Source: Quercus robur
Lineage: Eukaryota; Streptophyta; Magnoliopsida; Fagales; Fagaceae
Length of the DNA stretch: 64,000 nt
NCBI RefSeq assembly: GCF_932294415.1
Contig: NC_065537.1
Span: forward strand, 6,924,349-6,988,348
Direction of reading: 5' to 3'
In this document: positions 37,601 to 48,606 of the stretch, piece by piece
Layout of the letters: each line of letters begins with the position of its first letter
Position numbering within the stretch: the stretch's first letter is position 1
Made by a program: the position numbers and the translations under genes
Notes under the pieces: generated by a model
Told to the model about the DNA's origin: nothing
Databases searched by the model: none
Seen by the model: the letters and a program-made list of their open reading frames with translations, nothing else

Positions 37601-38760
37601 TTCTTTGGAAGAGGTGCAGTGTGTCACAGATATTCTCCAGTTATATGCGGACTCATCTGGTCAGTGTATCAATTTTGAAAAATCCTCAATTTATTTTAGT
37701 AGCAACACTGGTGGGGGGCAAAGAAATATGATAAAATCTATGTTGGGAGTGAATAAGGTGGAAAAGTTTGAGTCTTATTTGGGACTACCCACACTACTTG
37801 GCCAATCAAAGTACCAAGCCTTTTCTTTTTTGAAGGATAGAGTTTGGAAAAAAATGCAAGGTTGGAAAGGGAAAATGCTATCAAAAGTGGGTAAAGAGGT
37901 ACTGATAAAAGCTGTAGCCCAATCTATCCCCACATACACAATGGGGGTATTTTTGCTTCCTGCTAGATTGTGTAATAAGCTCAATGTTTTATGTGCAAGA
38001 TTTTGGTGGGGTTAGACAGGTGACGAAAGGAAGATACATTGGAAGAATTGGGGAGTATTAACTCAGCCAAAAAAAGGAGGCATGGGTTTTCGTGACTTGA
38101 AGAATTTTAATTTTGCTATGCTAGCCAAACAATGGTGGAGGTTGATTCAAGAGAAGGATTCCTTGCTTTACAAGTGCTTCAAAGCACGATACTTTCCAAG
38201 AACAAATTTTCTAGATGCCTCAGATGCTCCTAATTGCTCTTATGTGTGGAAAGGCTTGATGTCAGCCCAACCAATCCTTAAACAAGGATGTTGCTGGAGG
38301 GTGGGGGATGGGTCTGCCATCTGGGTTATGGTTGACAAATGGATACCACATTAGATTACCAACTGGATTCTTCATCCACCAATGGAAGAGGAATGTGAGT
38401 GGCAAGTTTCGGACCTCATTGATTGGCGGACTAACTGTTGGGACCTTGAGATAGTTCAGAACAAATTTCAGAGGGTTGATGCTGATGCTATTTTGCGCAT
38501 TCCATTGAGCCACAGACAAGTCCTAGATGAGATATTTTTGTTGCACACAAAAAGTGGAGAATACTCGGTTAAGTCTAGCTATCACATAGCAAGACTGATT
38601 TCTAGGCAGGAAGAGAATAAAGCTGGGGGCTCAGGGGAGGAATTTGGAAGTTTTGTCTGGTCGAAGCTGTGGAAACTTCATATGCCAAACAAAATAAAAG
38701 TATTCGAGTGGAGGGTATGTTTGGACATATTGCCAACTTGGGTGAATTTGGCTTGATGGA
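34621..38760 (+). pseudogene. LINE ORF2 endonuclease and reverse transcriptase, broken
   Basis: The endonuclease starts at 34621, is split by the hAT element (34714-35574), and resumes at 35583 with FLMETRLD and later ASDHRPI. Reverse transcriptase blocks: a YWKQRSRVSWLKHGDSNTKYF linker (about 36520), KAPGSDGMNALFYQKYW (36840), [13 protein letters not shown] (37240), [10 protein letters not shown] (37410) and FADD (37569-37580), then the thumb and a zinc-binding part to 38760. At least five frame breaks make it inactive. In active LINEs this protein nicks DNA and primes reverse transcription on the target. Confidence 0.85.
34714..35574. mobile_element. Non-autonomous hAT element (861 bp) inside the LINE
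   Basis: The ends are TAGGGATGGCAAT and its inverse ATTGCCATCCCTA. It is flanked by 8-bp duplications CCCACAGC (34706-34713) and CCCACAAC (35575-35582), one base different. Subterminal regions are rich in CCCCGCCCC/GGGGCGGGG, and the centre is AT-rich with no transposase. Removing it joins the LINE endonuclease frame cleanly. A related truncated copy begins at 47395. Confidence 0.93.
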
Positions 38761-38873
38761 GAATCATTGAGGATGACAGTTGCGAGGTGTGTTCGTTAGC
38801 CAAGGAAACTGGATATCATGCGTTGTGGGAATATAGGTTAGCCCAAGATATATGAGCTGGCTGCTCAAGACGA

Positions 38874-39620
38874 TTGCAGAAGGGAGTGACTGGTCATGAG
38901 GATATGTTGCAGCTAGTTGATCTATTGCAGCGTTGCTTGGATGATGAAGAGCTGGAGTTGTTTTGGGTTCAGTGTTGGCTCATTTGGAATCAACGAAATA
39001 CCACAGTGCATGGAGGTATCATACAGGATCCTAGTAGACTGAACCAACAAGCCAAAGATTTGTTGGAAGAGTTTCGGGTTGCACATCAACACTTGATGGT
39101 CACGGACATGGCTGCTTCAGTGCAGTCCTGGCGTCCTCCTTCAGGTGACTCTTATAAACTGAACTTCAATGCTGCGGTGTTTGAAGATATTGGCTCCTTG
39201 GGGTTTGGAGTGATTATTCGGAACTATAGGGGGGAGGTTATGGTTGCCTTGTCAGCCAAAGGGCCTGTTGTAAGTGATAGTGAAGAAGCTGAAGCACTGG
39301 CATGTCGTAGAGCACTAGAGTTCGCGGTAGATGCTGGGTTTGAGGAGTTGGTGATGGAAGGAGATAACGCAATGGTCATAAAATCCATTTCATCCTTGAG
39401 GGCATTACGATCCAGACTTGGTAATGTTTATGCGAATATTCACTGTTTAGCTGCAGGTAGCAGATGTTTGTCGTTTGGATGTGTAAAACATACTGCTAAT
39501 ATTGTAGCCCACTCTTTAGCTCGCTTTGCTAGGCTGATAGATGAGGATATTATTTGGATGGAGGAGTCCCTACCTCCAGCCATTGATGCTTTGTACTTGG
39601 ACTCTATTTCCCTTAATTAA
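38874..39620 (+). pseudogene. LINE ORF2 C-terminal RNase H domain
   Basis: A 248-codon open frame ending 26 bases before the A tail. Its second half is an RVT_3-type RNase H with GFGVIIRNYRGEVM, EEAEALACRRAL, VMEGDNAMV and VAHSLARFA blocks. The first catalytic Asp position appears to be Asn (LNFNAAV), so activity is doubtful. It is the C-terminal part of the split ORF2, not an independent gene. Confidence 0.8.
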
Positions 39621-39660
39621 TGAATGGACAATTGTTTTTGGCTTCAAAAAAAAAAAAAAA

Positions 39661-40265
39661 TTTAGTGGGTTTTAGTTATCTCAACTGATAAAGTTTCTGA
39701 TGGTTGAATGAGATATTTGATGTTCAATCCCCACCTACACCAAAAACCAATTGGTGTCTTAGTCTAATGATAAAAAACTTTAAAAAAAAAAAATGTTAAA
39801 ACTTTCTCTAAAAAACATAGACAAAGACCAAACAACTTATTAAGGAATCCTACTAAAAGAAAAAAAAAAGTTATTAGGAGTCCCTTATTTGAAGTTATAT
39901 TTATAGAAGAGCTTATTTGAAGGTTTAATCATTAAGAATGGAGGACAAATTACAGTGAGTCTATAGGAAACAAATCTTACACAATAGGCTTGCAAATGTA
40001 GTCAGTTACAATTTTTTAATAATTCTTGGAAATATAATTTTTTACGGTTAAATTACAACTTACTCATCTGTGGTTTGGCTGAAATTTAAATTGCCTATAT
40101 ATGGTTTGAAATTTGACACTTTACCTATTTGAAGTTAGCTTAGTTATGGTTCCGTAACCCATATTTATTAAAAACATGAATAAATATATAATTTTGCTCT
40201 ACTTTTATGTCTCTCCTCCAAAAATGCAAAATACATTAAAAATATAAGAACAATTAAGATCAAAA
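39661..40265. other. Intergenic, nothing recognised
   Basis: AT-rich sequence with several A runs and no coding signal. Confidence 0.5.
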
Positions 40266-40345
40266 AGATGTTGGTAAAGTTAAAAAAAAAAATTATATCC
40301 AGCTACCCAATCTAAGTAGAATGAACAAGGCTACCCAATCAATCT

Positions 40346-40516
40346 GGGTACTGGAATGTCACTGGTAAAGATAGAAAGATCAAAGCTAAATGCACCAACA
40401 ATGTGATTGGTACAAAGAAGGCTTTAGTGTTCTATAAAGGTCGTGTTCATGGTGGGGTCAGGATCAACTGGGTTATGCGCGAGTATCACCCATGTGTCAC
40501 TCTTCCTCACCAGGTT
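40346..40516 (+). pseudogene. NAC transcription factor fragment (subdomains C-D)
   Basis: The plus strand reads GYWNVTGKDRKIK, then NNVIGTKKALVFYKGR and GVRINWVMREYHP, which is the DNA-binding core of NAC proteins. The fragment lacks subdomains A-B and everything after D. A few residues differ from consensus (N for K in GYWKATG, H-G-G for A-P-K). It ends where a NAC intron commonly lies (CAG then GTTGGT at 40515). It sits inside terminal inverted repeats, so it is probably a captured piece without function. Confidence 0.8.
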
Positions 40517-40621
40517 GGTGTTCTTCATGTTAATGCTCTTAATTTGGCACGCATGAAGATGATGTTAAATTATGCATTTTTATTGGGATTGTGGTAACTA
40601 TAAATTTCCTTGGTTAAATTA

Positions 40622-40815
40622 GGATTGGGATCTGGTGCAATTGCTAACGTGCAATTCACCCATTTTCCTCACAACCTTTTTTTTTTTTTTACTTTTTTTA
40701 CTTTTCCTCATTTTTTATATTTAATGGTTGAGATTTAAAGTTGATTTTTGCTACTTTAAATCTTAACCATCCATATCAATTACATCAGGTGCAATACCTA
40801 CTTGATCTCGATCCT
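40622..40815. mobile_element. Small MITE nested in the NAC-bearing element
   Basis: The left end GGATTGGGATCTGGTGCAAT and the right end GGTGCAATACCTACTTGATC...GATCC are an imperfect inverted pair. TTAAATTA occurs on both sides (40614-40621 and 40816-40823), an 8-bp duplication. It is AT-rich inside with no gene. Confidence 0.6.
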
Positions 40816-41236
40816 TTAAATTATGCTCGTTTCAACTTGAATTGGGTAGTCGTATATAATTTTTTTTAAAAAACTTTACCAACATTATTTGGGAAAATAA
40901 CTATAAGAAAGATCATGTAATTAAAGGTGGAGTCAACAAAGAAGAAGGAGATCATCAACAATTGAAATACTTTTTTATTTGTTATTGTAACATAGATACA
41001 AACTTCAATTGAGCAATGGAATCCTACCATTTAATAACACCTATTATATTTTTCTAATTAAAAACTAACATTTACAAATAAAAAACACCACAGTTAGTTT
41101 TTATTTATTTATTTATTTTTGGTTATTTGATGGAAGTTGGGATCAGCTACCAAACAGGCCCTAACTATCGTAAAGTTCATAGTGTTTAGTTTTTGGGTCC
41201 TCTTTAATGGGAATATGTACGAAATTCCTAGACCCG

Positions 41237-41684
41237 TGAGATGCAAAAATAGAGAAAAATATACACCAAAGAAAAATAATCACACACAAAACAGTATTTA
41301 CGTGGTTCGATAATTTGTCTACGTCTACGGAGTTACAAAGATTTCACTATTCTCAGGGAAAAAATACAGAGTGCGGCAGTACAATTATTTTCTCCCTCAA
41401 AAAAGGACATAAAAAACCTAATCTCCAAAACAACAATTTTTATATCTTGTGCATAGGATTCATAATGGGCTACAAAAACGGGCCAAAATTTTTTTTCCCG
41501 AGAATGTTGCCCCCGAACCCCCAAGAAGGCTTGTCCATGAGTGTTACGGCTTGGGCCTATTGTCCCAAACCTTTTCTCCATGGACTAAGCCTCAGAAAAT
41601 CTCCCATTAAAAAACTATAACAACATTATTTTGAGTTGGGTCATAATCTGGATCAAACACAATTAGACTCCATAAAACCCAACA
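41237..41684 (-). mobile_element. Copia-type solo LTR candidate
   Basis: The minus strand starts TGTTGGGTTTTATG and ends GCATCTCA, with a TGAAATCTTTGTAACTCCG and CGAACCACGTAAATA stretch that is very common in plant copia LTRs. No internal region, primer-binding site or polypurine tract is adjacent, so it appears solo. A clear 5-bp target duplication was not seen. Confidence 0.55.
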
Positions 41685-42219
41685 CTCTTTGTATCTAGAG
41701 AAATCTAATTATGAAGAGAATATTTGAAAAACCTTGTTCATTTATTTTCTTGCAATTTCACTCATCATATCTTTTGAATAAGTACAAGTAATATTGGTCT
41801 TTCTCCCAAAAAAAAAAAAAAATGCAATTGTTTGTATTGTATTTGGTAACTACTAACTAGTTAGTCAACAACATTATTTTGGAAGTTCTCTTTTTGTATT
41901 AATATGATCATATGATTTAGGGTAGCTTTTAGGCCATATCTGCTAAACCACCCATTTCGCCTCTATGAATCCATCACCATAAACATTGCAAGGCCTTAAT
42001 TTATGCCTAAATTTAAATTTCTCAAATTATTCACTAATTTTACCACCATGCACCTTTGGCATAAGGTTTTTTGGGGGGGGGGGGGGATGGGAGGCAAAGA
42101 CCAGAGTTTAAGTCTCCAAAAGAGAATTTCACACACACGTACACTTAGATTTGTTCAAGTTTCCAAAAGAGAGACTTACATACATGTACATTTAGATTAG
42201 ACTAGAGTATAATTTCTAT

Positions 42220-42255
<36 letters not shown>

Positions 42256-43185
42256 TTTTAAATAAGAGGCAATCTCTTTAGAACTATTTGTTTTTAGACC
42301 TCTTAAAAACACAACCAGATTAATCTAGTTAATTAACCAAGTGATTACTTAGTCAAATTATTAGCTCTAGGTTAACATAATCATATAATCATATCAATGT
42401 AAAGTGCGGAATATAAAGAACACAAAGATATGATGACCCATGAAACTAAACCGGTAAAAACTTGGGGAGAATTTAACCTAGCTATCCTTAAGGTAAAACA
42501 GCAAAACCACTATGAAAGAACTGAAATTTGTACAATAGCGACTTAGACCACTAACATCCTATTGCTATCTCGAGTAGAAAACTTACTATCATAACCCCAT
42601 GATAGTTCCGAGTTCACGGACTACTTCTTTCTTTGGCCTTTACAAAATACAAACATCCACGTTTGTGACTTTGAGATCCCACTCAAAGGTTTAGCAACAC
42701 AAACTCTCTTGTTTGTGACTCCAAGACCACCCTTGAACGTTTAGATCACCAGCACCTTTGATCACTAGAGAAGGCAACAACTTCTACAATACCGGATTTT
42801 GAAATTCTTCAAGTAATAACACTGGTAGAAAATATGAAAGAGCTTTTTAGGTACAAAACCCTAAATACAAAAGAGGCACACTCTTCACTCTCTAAAAAAC
42901 CTTATAAAAACGTGCTTAGGGTTTCCTTTATATATTGGGAGAAGTAGATCTGAAACCCTAATCCTTAATGGGCTTGAACTGCTGTTTGGGCTTAATTAAA
43001 ATTCTGTAGATACGACTTTTGATTGGTCAAGCCTATTCTTCGATCGATTGAACCAGGAAAATTTTGAAATCTTCTTTTTGTAGCTTGTATGTTCTTGTGT
43101 GTTCACGATTTGCCAATTGTTCTAAACTTTTAGAACCAAACAAGAACCAACCCATTCCATCCGAATATCAGATGTCACTTCATAA
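41685..43185. other. Repeat-derived intergenic sequence
   Basis: It contains a 12-base G run (42070-42085), a (TA)n tract (about 42220-42252), and from about 42290 to 43150 a stretch with AAACCGGTAAAAACTTGGGG and TTTAACCTAGCTATCCTTAA words. That looks like part of a plant LTR retrotransposon, but I cannot set its ends. No gene seen. Confidence 0.4.
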
Positions 43186-43189
43186 ATAC

Positions 43190-43639
43190 CTTCTAGGAAA
43201 GATTTTATTGTAAGTAAAACAAACTACATCAATACATACTACTGGCCCTCCATGGATAAAATCTCCTTAAAATAGGGAGGGCCAGTTGAAGTTACATTAA
43301 AGAGATGGAAAGATAATAAGACAGCCTGCTAGAGCGTGAGAGGTTGTATTAGCTTCTCTTGGAGTTGGAATCAAGTTGAAAGAGATATTTAGTAGTTACA
43401 CTGAAAGGAGCTGAATATCTTTAACCAGATTAGCTATTATGTAAGGAATCAGAGTACTGGCCTAATATTGCTTGGATACAAGTCTGGTTGTCTCCATCTA
43501 TGATGACATTACTTATATTAAGTTCATTTGAGGAGAGGATTAGCCCATTTAAGAGCCTTAGCTCTTGGTTGGGGTATTGGTGTTAACCCTTTTGGCTTTG
43601 GCAAATACCAATAACCCTCTCCAATCCCTTGCCATAATC
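43190..43639 (-). mobile_element. 3' part of a second LINE (RNase H end)
   Basis: The minus strand continues the RNase H-like coding interrupted at 45921: an ARDWRGLLVFAKAKRVNTNTP block, then NVIIDGDNQTC-like residues, with frame breaks. Its 5' portion is at 45921-46390. The two parts are separated by the LTR array inserted between them. Confidence 0.7.
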
Positions 43640-43644
43640 GATAT

Positions 43645-43823
43645 TGTTGGGGGAGATAAACACATTGGAGAGCTTCTTTGAGTAATTAATATAATATATA
43701 AAGACACACTTTAACTCAAAAAGCCTAAGCCCAATGGGTATGTGCTCAATTATATTATATTAACTACTCATTCTTCTCATCATTATTCAATGTGGGACTC
43801 CACTCACACGTGTATATCTAACA
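43645..43823 (-). repeat. LTR1 (3' LTR of the array)
   Basis: On the minus strand it starts TGTTAGATATACACGTGTG and ends CTCCCCCAACA. It is preceded by a GAGGGGGAGAT polypurine tract. Confidence 0.85.
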
Positions 43824-43984
43824 ATCTCCCCCTCATGTGTGAGTATCTGCCTCTTTGCGGGTCATAAACAAGTCCTACTCACTCTCCATTGCCTAAAGGG
43901 CATTTCCCTTCACTAGTGCATCATCCATGGGCTTCCACATGTCCAAATAATATTATCAACAATACTTTCAATCCAAAATAACAA

Positions 43985-44146
43985 TCACACACAAGAATAC
44001 AAAATTTACGTAGAAAACCCTTTCTCTTTGAAGGGAAAAACCACGGGACAAACTCCGAATAATTTCACTATTATCAAATCAATTACAATAATTCTTGTGT
44101 ATGTCTCACAACTAAGAAAAAATCCCTCTTATTTTTCTTTACTCTC

Positions 44147-44199
<53 letters not shown>

Positions 44200-44772
44200 A
44201 ATTATCTCTTTCAAAGGCGGCAACATTTTGCTCTCATTTTTATTTTCTTCTCCACGCACAGTTCTCTCTTGGCTGTCTACTTTTCTCTAAACAACCCACT
44301 CTTGGCTGCTCTCTCTCTTTTTTCTTGTGCGGCTTCCTCTTTCTTTGCTTTTGCACATACTCTCTATGTGTCTTCTCGAAGGCGACAATAACTTACTCTC
44401 TCCTTCCTCTTGCGTTCCTCCTAAGTGAAAATCCATTTTATCTCTCTTGGTTCCACGCTCTATTTGCCCTCTCCCCATAGGGAGGACCCTTGGACTACGA
44501 AAAGCCATTAAATTTTTTGTAGTATTGTCTATTTATAAAACTCTTTTGCTATTCCCTCTTGGACTAGGAATACATTATCTCTTTAACAAGGAATCTATTT
44601 TCTTTTGGACTACGAATACATTACCTCTTTAATAAGGAATAGACTTCCTTTCACACCAAGGAATAGTCTTTTCTTCTACAACAAGGATACCTAAATTAAT
44701 TTTTCCTTCCTTAACTAGGAAATCTGATTGACTTTCCAAGTCACAATTGGAATTTGAGGCAATTTCCCAACA
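43985..44772 (-). mobile_element. Part of a nested copia LTR
   Basis: On the minus strand a purine tract AAGGTGGAGAT is directly followed by TGTTGGGAAATTGCC (about 44772), the classic start of a copia 3' LTR. The sequence then runs about 780 bases to near 43985, where its end is not clear. It contains a (CA)n tract (44152-44191). It lies within the three-LTR array and may be a second family nested or recombined into it. Confidence 0.5.
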
Positions 44773-44944
44773 ATCTCCACCTTGACTCAAATTTTATCAA
44801 TTGTCCTAAACTATCTTCTTTCCTCTTGGGATAGCTCTACCTTAATCAAGTAGTCCTTTTTTCCTCTTGGAATAGCATCACCTTAATCAAAGCAATCCCT
44901 TTTCTTCCATCTTAATTCACACAAAGAGTCATCTACTAAATCAA

Positions 44945-45205
44945 CCAAGCTTTAATACCACTGTTAGTTTTTTCTTTCACAATATTGTGCTCAACTGGTC
45001 TTGATAGAGTCAATCGAATAACTCCCAATACCTGTCTATCAAGAAGGTTCCATTCTTCATCCTTCATAGTATTAGGTTTCTTTCTCAAAAGAGGGAAATG
45101 CAATTTCTTCCCATAGAGATAATATTTAATCTACACCCTCCAATACCCAAAGTCTGTTCCATCAAACTTCTCAGTTCCTGAAGCCTTGCATTCTTCTCCA
45201 GCCAT
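44945..45205 (-). pseudogene. Copia gag remnant
   Basis: The minus strand opens with an ATG at 45205, 20 bases after the primer-binding site: MAGEECKASGTEKFDGTDFG, then an in-frame TAG, a KKPNTMKDEEWNLLDRQVLG block and SRPVEHNIVKEKTNSG. This matches the gag N-terminus of plant Ty1/copia elements. It stops again after about 85 codons, so it is a truncated relic. Confidence 0.75.
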
Positions 45206-45238
45206 AACTTTCACTCTAACCTTAGCTCTGATACCATT

Positions 45239-45416
45239 TATTGGGGAGATAAACACATTAGGGAGCTTCTTTGAGTAATTAATATAACATATAAAGATAT
45301 ACTTTAACCTAGAAGGCCTAAGCCCAATGGGTATGTGCTCAATTATGTTATATTAACTACTCATTCTTCTCATCATTATTCAATGTGGGACTTCACTCAC
45401 ACGTGTATACCTAACA
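45239..45416 (-). repeat. LTR2 (shared central LTR)
   Basis: On the minus strand it runs from TGTTAGGTATACACGTGTG to CTCCCCAATA. It is preceded by a GAGAGGGAGAT polypurine tract and followed by the primer-binding site TGGTATCAGAGC. Confidence 0.85.
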
Positions 45417-45743
45417 ATCTCCCTCTCACGTGTGACTCTCTGCATCTCTACAGGCCATAAACAAGTCCTACTCACTCCCTCTTGCTTAATGGGCATTTCC
45501 TTCACTAGGGCATCATCCATGGGCCTCCACATGTGAATCCCGCACATCTTTTATCTTCCATGGGAACCTCGCACCTCATCGTTGTCTCAATAAACTGTCC
45601 CCGCTCCAACTGTTAAAGGAACCCACCCTACTCCATTTGCGAAAGGGTTTAAGTACACACACTTCGTTCCCGCTCCAACTGCGAAAAGAATCTCGTTAAC
45701 CTTGTCTCTTTTGCCTCATACTACTATAGGCTCTGATATCACT

Positions 45744-45920
45744 TGTTGGGGAGATAAACATATTGGAGAGCTTCCTTGAGTAATTAATATAATGTATAAA
45801 GATACACTTTGACCCAAAAGATTTAAGCCCAATGGGTATGTGCTCAATTATATTATATTAATTACTCATTCTTCTCATCATTATTTAATGTGAGACTTCA
45901 CTTACACGTGTATACCTAAC
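45744..45920 (-). repeat. LTR3 (5' LTR of the array)
   Basis: The minus-strand 3' end is CTCCCCAACA, followed by AG and a primer site TGATATCAGAGC. The outer end lacks the last A of the expected TGTTAG inverted end. Confidence 0.85.
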
Positions 45921-46390
45921 GAATATTTCAAAGTAATTTCTAACAACAGCAGCATCACAATTGATTTTATAACAGTCCTAAGCCGGCTTGACCCACTTGT
46001 GATTCCCCTTAAACTTTGACGCCTTCATTGAAGGTTCCTTCACTCTCCAATTCTCACAGGTCAATTTGAATAGGATCTTTGATAGAACTTCCTGTGACAA
46101 AGAAAGACCCTCATGAATAACTCGGTTCCTTATCTTCCATGCGGCATCCATAATCAATGCTCCAAACACTCTGAAGTCCTCCTTCAGCTCCTTTCTCATA
46201 TGCTAGATATTTGTAGGCTGCATGATAAACTTCGCCAAATCAGCTGGAGAATCAAACCACAATCTGTCCATTCTAACTCCCCATGAACTCCCAAGCCACA
46301 AGGCCCTTGTAACAGAGCATTCGTGGAACAAGTAGTAAAACAATGGGCTTTGAAATAATTGAAAGTCAGAATATCTATTTCAAACATACC
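45921..46390 (-). mobile_element. 5' part of the second LINE (C-terminal reverse transcriptase region)
   Basis: The minus strand shows SSWGVRMDRLWFDSPADL (about 46210-46290), then KEDFRVFGALIMDAAWKIRNRVIH (about 46120-46190) and CDAAVVRNYF (about 45925-45960), typical of the reverse transcriptase-to-RNase H linker of plant LINEs. Stops at 46196 and 45978 break it. It continues at 43639 beyond the LTR array. Confidence 0.75.
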
Positions 46391-48135
46391 CGATGGTAAA
46401 ACCTTTATCCACCTTTAAGAAATAACCAAGCATGCATCGTTTCATGAGCCAAAGTCACCCCTGCTACCACTGTACATCAAGACAATGGCTTAGAAGAATA
46501 AATTCAAAACTCAGTTTGCAATTTAGTGTCTCAAATAACTATCTCCTGTGTTTTTTATGTATCATATTAAGCGAAAAGTCAGTCTTTGTTAATGTGGTTG
46601 ACAAGAAACAGCAATGCTAGGGACAAAACATTTATACAATTTTTTTTTACAATTATTGACATATCTTGATGTAATAGAAGTAACTTTACTTTCATCTGGG
46701 CCTATCACTGACACCACTTTTATTATTAACTAATTACAGAACATGTCAATAGTTGTGAAAAATATTGTGTCTCTAAGCTTATTGGGACACAAATAATGGC
46801 TCTTATAACAAACAAGATACCATAGGTCCATAAGAAGATGCATGGATACTAATTGTACTAACTGCGTGGTTAAAGCTTAAATGAATAAACTATATATGCA
46901 TCTAGTCCCTAAACTTGATCAATGATATGATGAGTTTTTGGAATTTTCATTTAGTTTTCTCCTAATCTAGCTCATAGATTGAGTATCTCTATAATTACTT
47001 TCCAATCTCTAGTAATGTCTCTTGCATGGTTTGAGGCATTTCCTTTTGAAATGGATTAATTTTATAGTTCATATTAAATATTAAAATTTTAAAGATATGA
47101 CTAGCACAAGAGATAACTAAAGGAAGACGCTAAGTTCCCTTTTAAAATAAGGTAGAAAGTAACAAACAGCCTAACCTATAGACTCCTGGGGAAATTTTCG
47201 TAATTGACTTGGTTTTGCAACGCAGCAATACAGTGTTCAAATATCAGTACCAGCTAACGCATATTAATGGGGGCAAATTAGGGTGTTTCAAAGAAAATTA
47301 CCTGGGCAAACCAACGAAAAAGAAATTGATGACACCATTCGACCGGGTAGTTTCTGGGCTCCTTTATCATCTCCATTTTCCCCTCTCTCTCATTAGGGAT
47401 GGCAATGGGGCGGATTTCCTATTTCCCAGCCCCGCCCTGCTTTGGGGTGGATTTTTTACCCCTGCTTTGTCCTAGCGGGTATCCTTTTATAAGCAAATTA
47501 GAATGTCTATCGAAATCTTAAGATCTAATGTCTTTGTAAATGTGTGCACGATATCAACAACAGATTTAAGTGTTCTAATATCCATGAAATCAACAATTGG
47601 AACAGACATGATCATCATCCAGATAAATATACCATACTTAACTTGGCTGTAAACAATGAACAAAAAAAAAAAAAAGTAATACAACACATGCAACCATATA
47701 ATAATATAAGGAAAAAAAAAAAGCAAACAAATTTCTCATATTAATGTTAGATGTCTGGTAGTGAGAAGAAAGAGTCCGTTGATCAGAGCCCAAAATCATC
47801 AATATGTGAAACATGAGGCCAAAGAACTATCCAACCCAATGTAACACGAAAATGTAATCTTTAAGATTCTTCATCAAAACAAATAAATTCCAACAAAATC
47901 GTGTATGAATTATGAAAATGGCATGAAAGGCAGTGCAACTCTATGACTCTAGCAACCAATGCATGATTGAAGAATGAATTGAAGAGAGCAATCGAAAGAC
48001 TAACCAACATGTCAAGCACAATTTAGTTATTTACAACTTGACCGTTATTCAAGGAATCAAAGAGATTATACGAAGTCTGTAAAAAACTAGAAGAAAGTTT
48101 CAGAAGCCAGCAGCGTCAGATGCCAACGCAGCCTT
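46391..48135. other. Intergenic, with a truncated hAT end
   Basis: No gene recognised. At about 47395-47490 a TAGGGATGGCAATGGGGCGG end with GGGGTGGATTTTT and CTAGCGGGTATCC blocks is the left part of a hAT element related to the one at 34714, and its right end is missing. Two poly-A tracts lie at 47660-47720. Confidence 0.5.
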
Positions 48136-48606
48136 CTAGAGAAGCCGTGCCTCTACATCCTCCGTATAAACATATTCTACGCCCTTATCGTCTCCAAGTT
48201 CAAACCTCCTCTTGAAACTCGGCATCAAGAATGTCAGCAGTACCTTGATGTCCAAGTAATCGGCTGCCTTAACCAGCTCAACGATGCTCTTGTCGTTCTC
48301 GTCATCCAAAATCAACTCCGCTACTCGTTCAAATAAATGAAGCAGGGTCGACGGAGGGAGTATCAAGTGGAGAATCAGGCTTTTCTCGCAGTAGTGGATG
48401 ACACGGCCAAGAACGGAGCCGGACACGTTTAGCAGAGGGATCACGGTGCTCTCCAAATCGGTGCTGTCTTCGAGGAAGAACTTCAGTACGCCGAACTCCA
48501 TCGCTATGGCTTCCTTCACCATGAATAGCTTGTCGTCAGCGGATTTTAGCATTATCTTCATCGTGCTGGTAGCGGTAGAGTTTAGGATTGCGTCTTGGTT
48601 CGCCAT
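48136..48606 (-). CDS. Divergent SKP1-like protein (copy A)
   Basis: An intronless 156-residue frame starting at an ATG at 48606-48604. Residues 16-65 resemble the BTB/POZ fold of SKP1 (MKIMLKSADDKLFMVKEAIAME, then VIPLLNVSGSVLGRVIHYCEK). Residues 107-130 match the SKP1 dimerisation helices (SIVELVKAADYLDIKVLLTF). The usual SKP1 ending that contacts F-box proteins (TPEEIRKTFNI to WAFE) is replaced by an MPSFKRRFELGDDKGVEYVYTEDVEARLL-type tail, given here in part. SKP1 links cullin 1 to F-box proteins in SCF ubiquitin ligases. Loss of the normal C-terminus makes classic F-box binding doubtful. Copy B at 60235-60789 shares the same tail. The intact frame suggests a gene rather than a relic. Confidence 0.75.
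   Translation of the reverse strand: MANQDAILNSTATSTMKIMLKSADDKLFMVKEAIAMEFGVLKFFLEDSTDLESTVIPLLNVSGSVLGRVIHYCEKSLILHLILPPSTLLHLFERVAELILDDENDKSIVELVKAADYLDIKVLLTFLMPSFKRRFELGDDKGVEYVYTEDVEARLL

Larger units (their letters stand above)
33239..39660 (+). mobile_element. Near-full-length but degenerate L1-type LINE
   Basis: In order on the plus strand: ORF1 (33251 to about 34510), ORF2 with an apurinic/apyrimidinic endonuclease start MRLLSWNCQGLG at 34621, endonuclease to about 36370, reverse transcriptase (about 36760-38000) with [10 protein letters not shown] and FADD at 37569-37580, a zinc-binding region, an RNase H domain (39100-39600) and an A tail at 39646-39659. Frameshifts and stops occur in each part (for example near 33829, 36366, 36760, 37576, 38013 and 38755). 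An 861-bp hAT element interrupts the endonuclease. No target duplication was found at its ends. Confidence 0.9.
40266..40886. mobile_element. TIR element carrying a NAC gene fragment (Pack-MULE-like)
   Basis: Inverted repeats of at least 50 bases bound the segment: ATGTTGGTAAAGTT, an A run, ATTATAT and AGCTACCCAAT on the left (about 40268-40318), and their mirror on the right (about 40840-40886). Between them lie a NAC-domain coding fragment and a separate small MITE. I could not define the 9-bp target duplication expected for a Mutator-like element, so MULE is the best guess rather than a finding. Confidence 0.5.
43640..45926 (-). mobile_element. Copia-type non-autonomous element with three LTRs
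   Basis: Three LTRs of about 178 bp in the same orientation lie at 43645-43823, 45239-45416 and 45744-45920. On the minus strand LTR3 is followed by a tRNA-Met-type primer site (TGATATCAGAGC, 45730-45741), a 314-bp interior and a polypurine tract. The shared LTR2 follows, then another primer site (TGGTATCAGAGC, 45225-45236), a gag remnant, a second polypurine tract (about 43824-43836) and LTR1. Flanks GATAT (43640-43644) and AATAT (45922-45926) form a near-perfect 5-bp target duplication. The tandem arrangement suggests unequal recombination between LTRs. Confidence 0.8.

Noticed and set aside
42003-42200. 65-codon frame with a Gly run
   Set aside because: It is created by a G run in AT-rich sequence, without domain or codon signal.
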